The notes beneath the pieces are model-generated. The model searched no databases, was not told where the DNA came from, and was given only the letters and a program-made list of their open reading frames with translations. Both the position numbers and the translations under genes were made by a program. Positions 6,090-6,436 of a stretch of DNA of 6,436 nt are shown here, piece by piece. Each line of letters opens with the position of its first letter. The first letter of the stretch is position 1. This stretch comes from Euryarchaeota archaeon UBA39 (GTDB taxonomy: Archaea; Thermoplasmatota; Poseidoniia; Poseidoniales; Thalassarchaeaceae), in NCBI GenBank assembly GCA_002503045.1, contig DAQW01000049.1:1-6436 (forward strand), read 5' to 3'.

Positions 6090-6436
6090 ATGAGGGAGCC
6101 TTTCCACTTCGAAGGAGTTGATGTAGAACCGGGCACTCAAGCCCGAATTCCACTATCTGTGGGCCTTGATCCACTTGGAAGAGATTTATCGATACCTGTG
6201 CACATTTTGCATGGAAAAGAAGACGGGCCAATCCTAACAATCACTTCAACAATACATGGTGACGAACTCAATGGAGTGACCATCATCAGACATCTCCTTT
6301 ATGGGATGGATTTGAAACCTGAAACTAGTGATGATTTAGTCCGAGTTGAGAATTTACGTGGGACTTTGTTGATTATCCCAGTATGTAATCCAGAAGCAGT
6401 TATTCTTGATACAAGACGATCCAGTGACGGAAGAGA
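6090..6436 (+). CDS. Succinylglutamate desuccinylase/aspartoacylase-family zinc hydrolase (N-terminal part)
   Basis: The first 115 codons of an AstE/AspA-type metallohydrolase (M14-like carboxypeptidase fold), cut by the right edge; full members are usually about 300-350 residues. These enzymes remove an acyl group from an amide-linked amino acid in the cytoplasm; the substrate here cannot be told. Visible hallmarks are PVHILHGKEDGPILTI (36-51), the zinc-binding HGDELNG (His56, Glu59), and IPVCNPEAVILDTRR (96-110), running into SSDGR at the edge, where family members continue as DLNR. The strand IPVHIL and Zn motif spacing fit the family well. The start is uncertain: ATG at 6090 is used here, but an in-frame ATG at 6063 could be a leaderless start; AGGTG at 6072-6076 lies 13 nt from the 6090 ATG. 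The gene is divergent from rpa and need not be related to it. Confidence 0.85.
   Translation, partial: MREPFHFEGVDVEPGTQARIPLSVGLDPLGRDLSIPVHILHGKEDGPILTITSTIHGDELNGVTIIRHLLYGMDLKPETSDDLVRVENLRGTLLIIPVCNPEAVILDTRRSSDGR

Overview
The window looks like chromosomal DNA from a euryarchaeon. The best guess is a marine, moderately AT-rich lineage of the Thermoplasmatota type (for example Marine Group II/Poseidoniales). The grounds are a replication protein A (RPA) homologue followed by its euryarchaeal OB-fold/winged-helix partner (COG3390-like), a TadA/FlaI-type secretion ATPase with short archaeal-style membrane partners, and Shine-Dalgarno sites of the AGGTGAT type. The lineage assignment is inference; no rRNA or other marker gene is present.

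Layout. Bases 2-292 (+) hold the C-terminal end of an unrecognised gene cut by the left edge. Its stop codon abuts the stop codon of the convergent minus-strand block with no base between them. That block runs leftward from 5874 to 293 and contains six genes in transcription order: RPA with several OB folds and a zinc finger (5874-4195); the RPA-associated protein, which probably starts at a TTG overlapping the RPA stop (4198-3260); an unrecognised 114-residue protein (3200-2856); a short TadB-like T2SSF membrane protein (2853-2287); a TadC-like T2SSF membrane protein (2278-1541); and a TadA/VirB11/FlaI-family ATPase (1531-293). Gaps are 2-9 nt or overlaps, except for 59 nt between the RPA pair and the 114-residue gene. 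The block is therefore either one transcript or two back-to-back ones.

Right end. About 190-215 nt without a clear gene (5875 to 6062 or 6089) separate rpa from a divergent plus-strand gene, which runs off the right edge and encodes an aspartoacylase/succinylglutamate desuccinylase-type zinc hydrolase. This spacer appears richer in GC than the genes. It contains a long inverted repeat whose bulge can pair with sequence on either side (a possible pseudoknot or switch), a C7/G7 run, an 8-bp palindrome and one AT-rich patch that may be the promoter region.

How the genes may work together. RPA and its partner would coat single-stranded DNA during replication and repair. The ATPase and two F-domain proteins form the cytoplasmic motor and inner-membrane platform of a type IV pilus/Tad-like machine. 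No pilin, prepilin peptidase or other pilus component is visible in the window. The most unusual aspects are the junction of a ssDNA-binding module with a pilus motor, the unknown 114-residue protein between them, and the structured spacer upstream of rpa.
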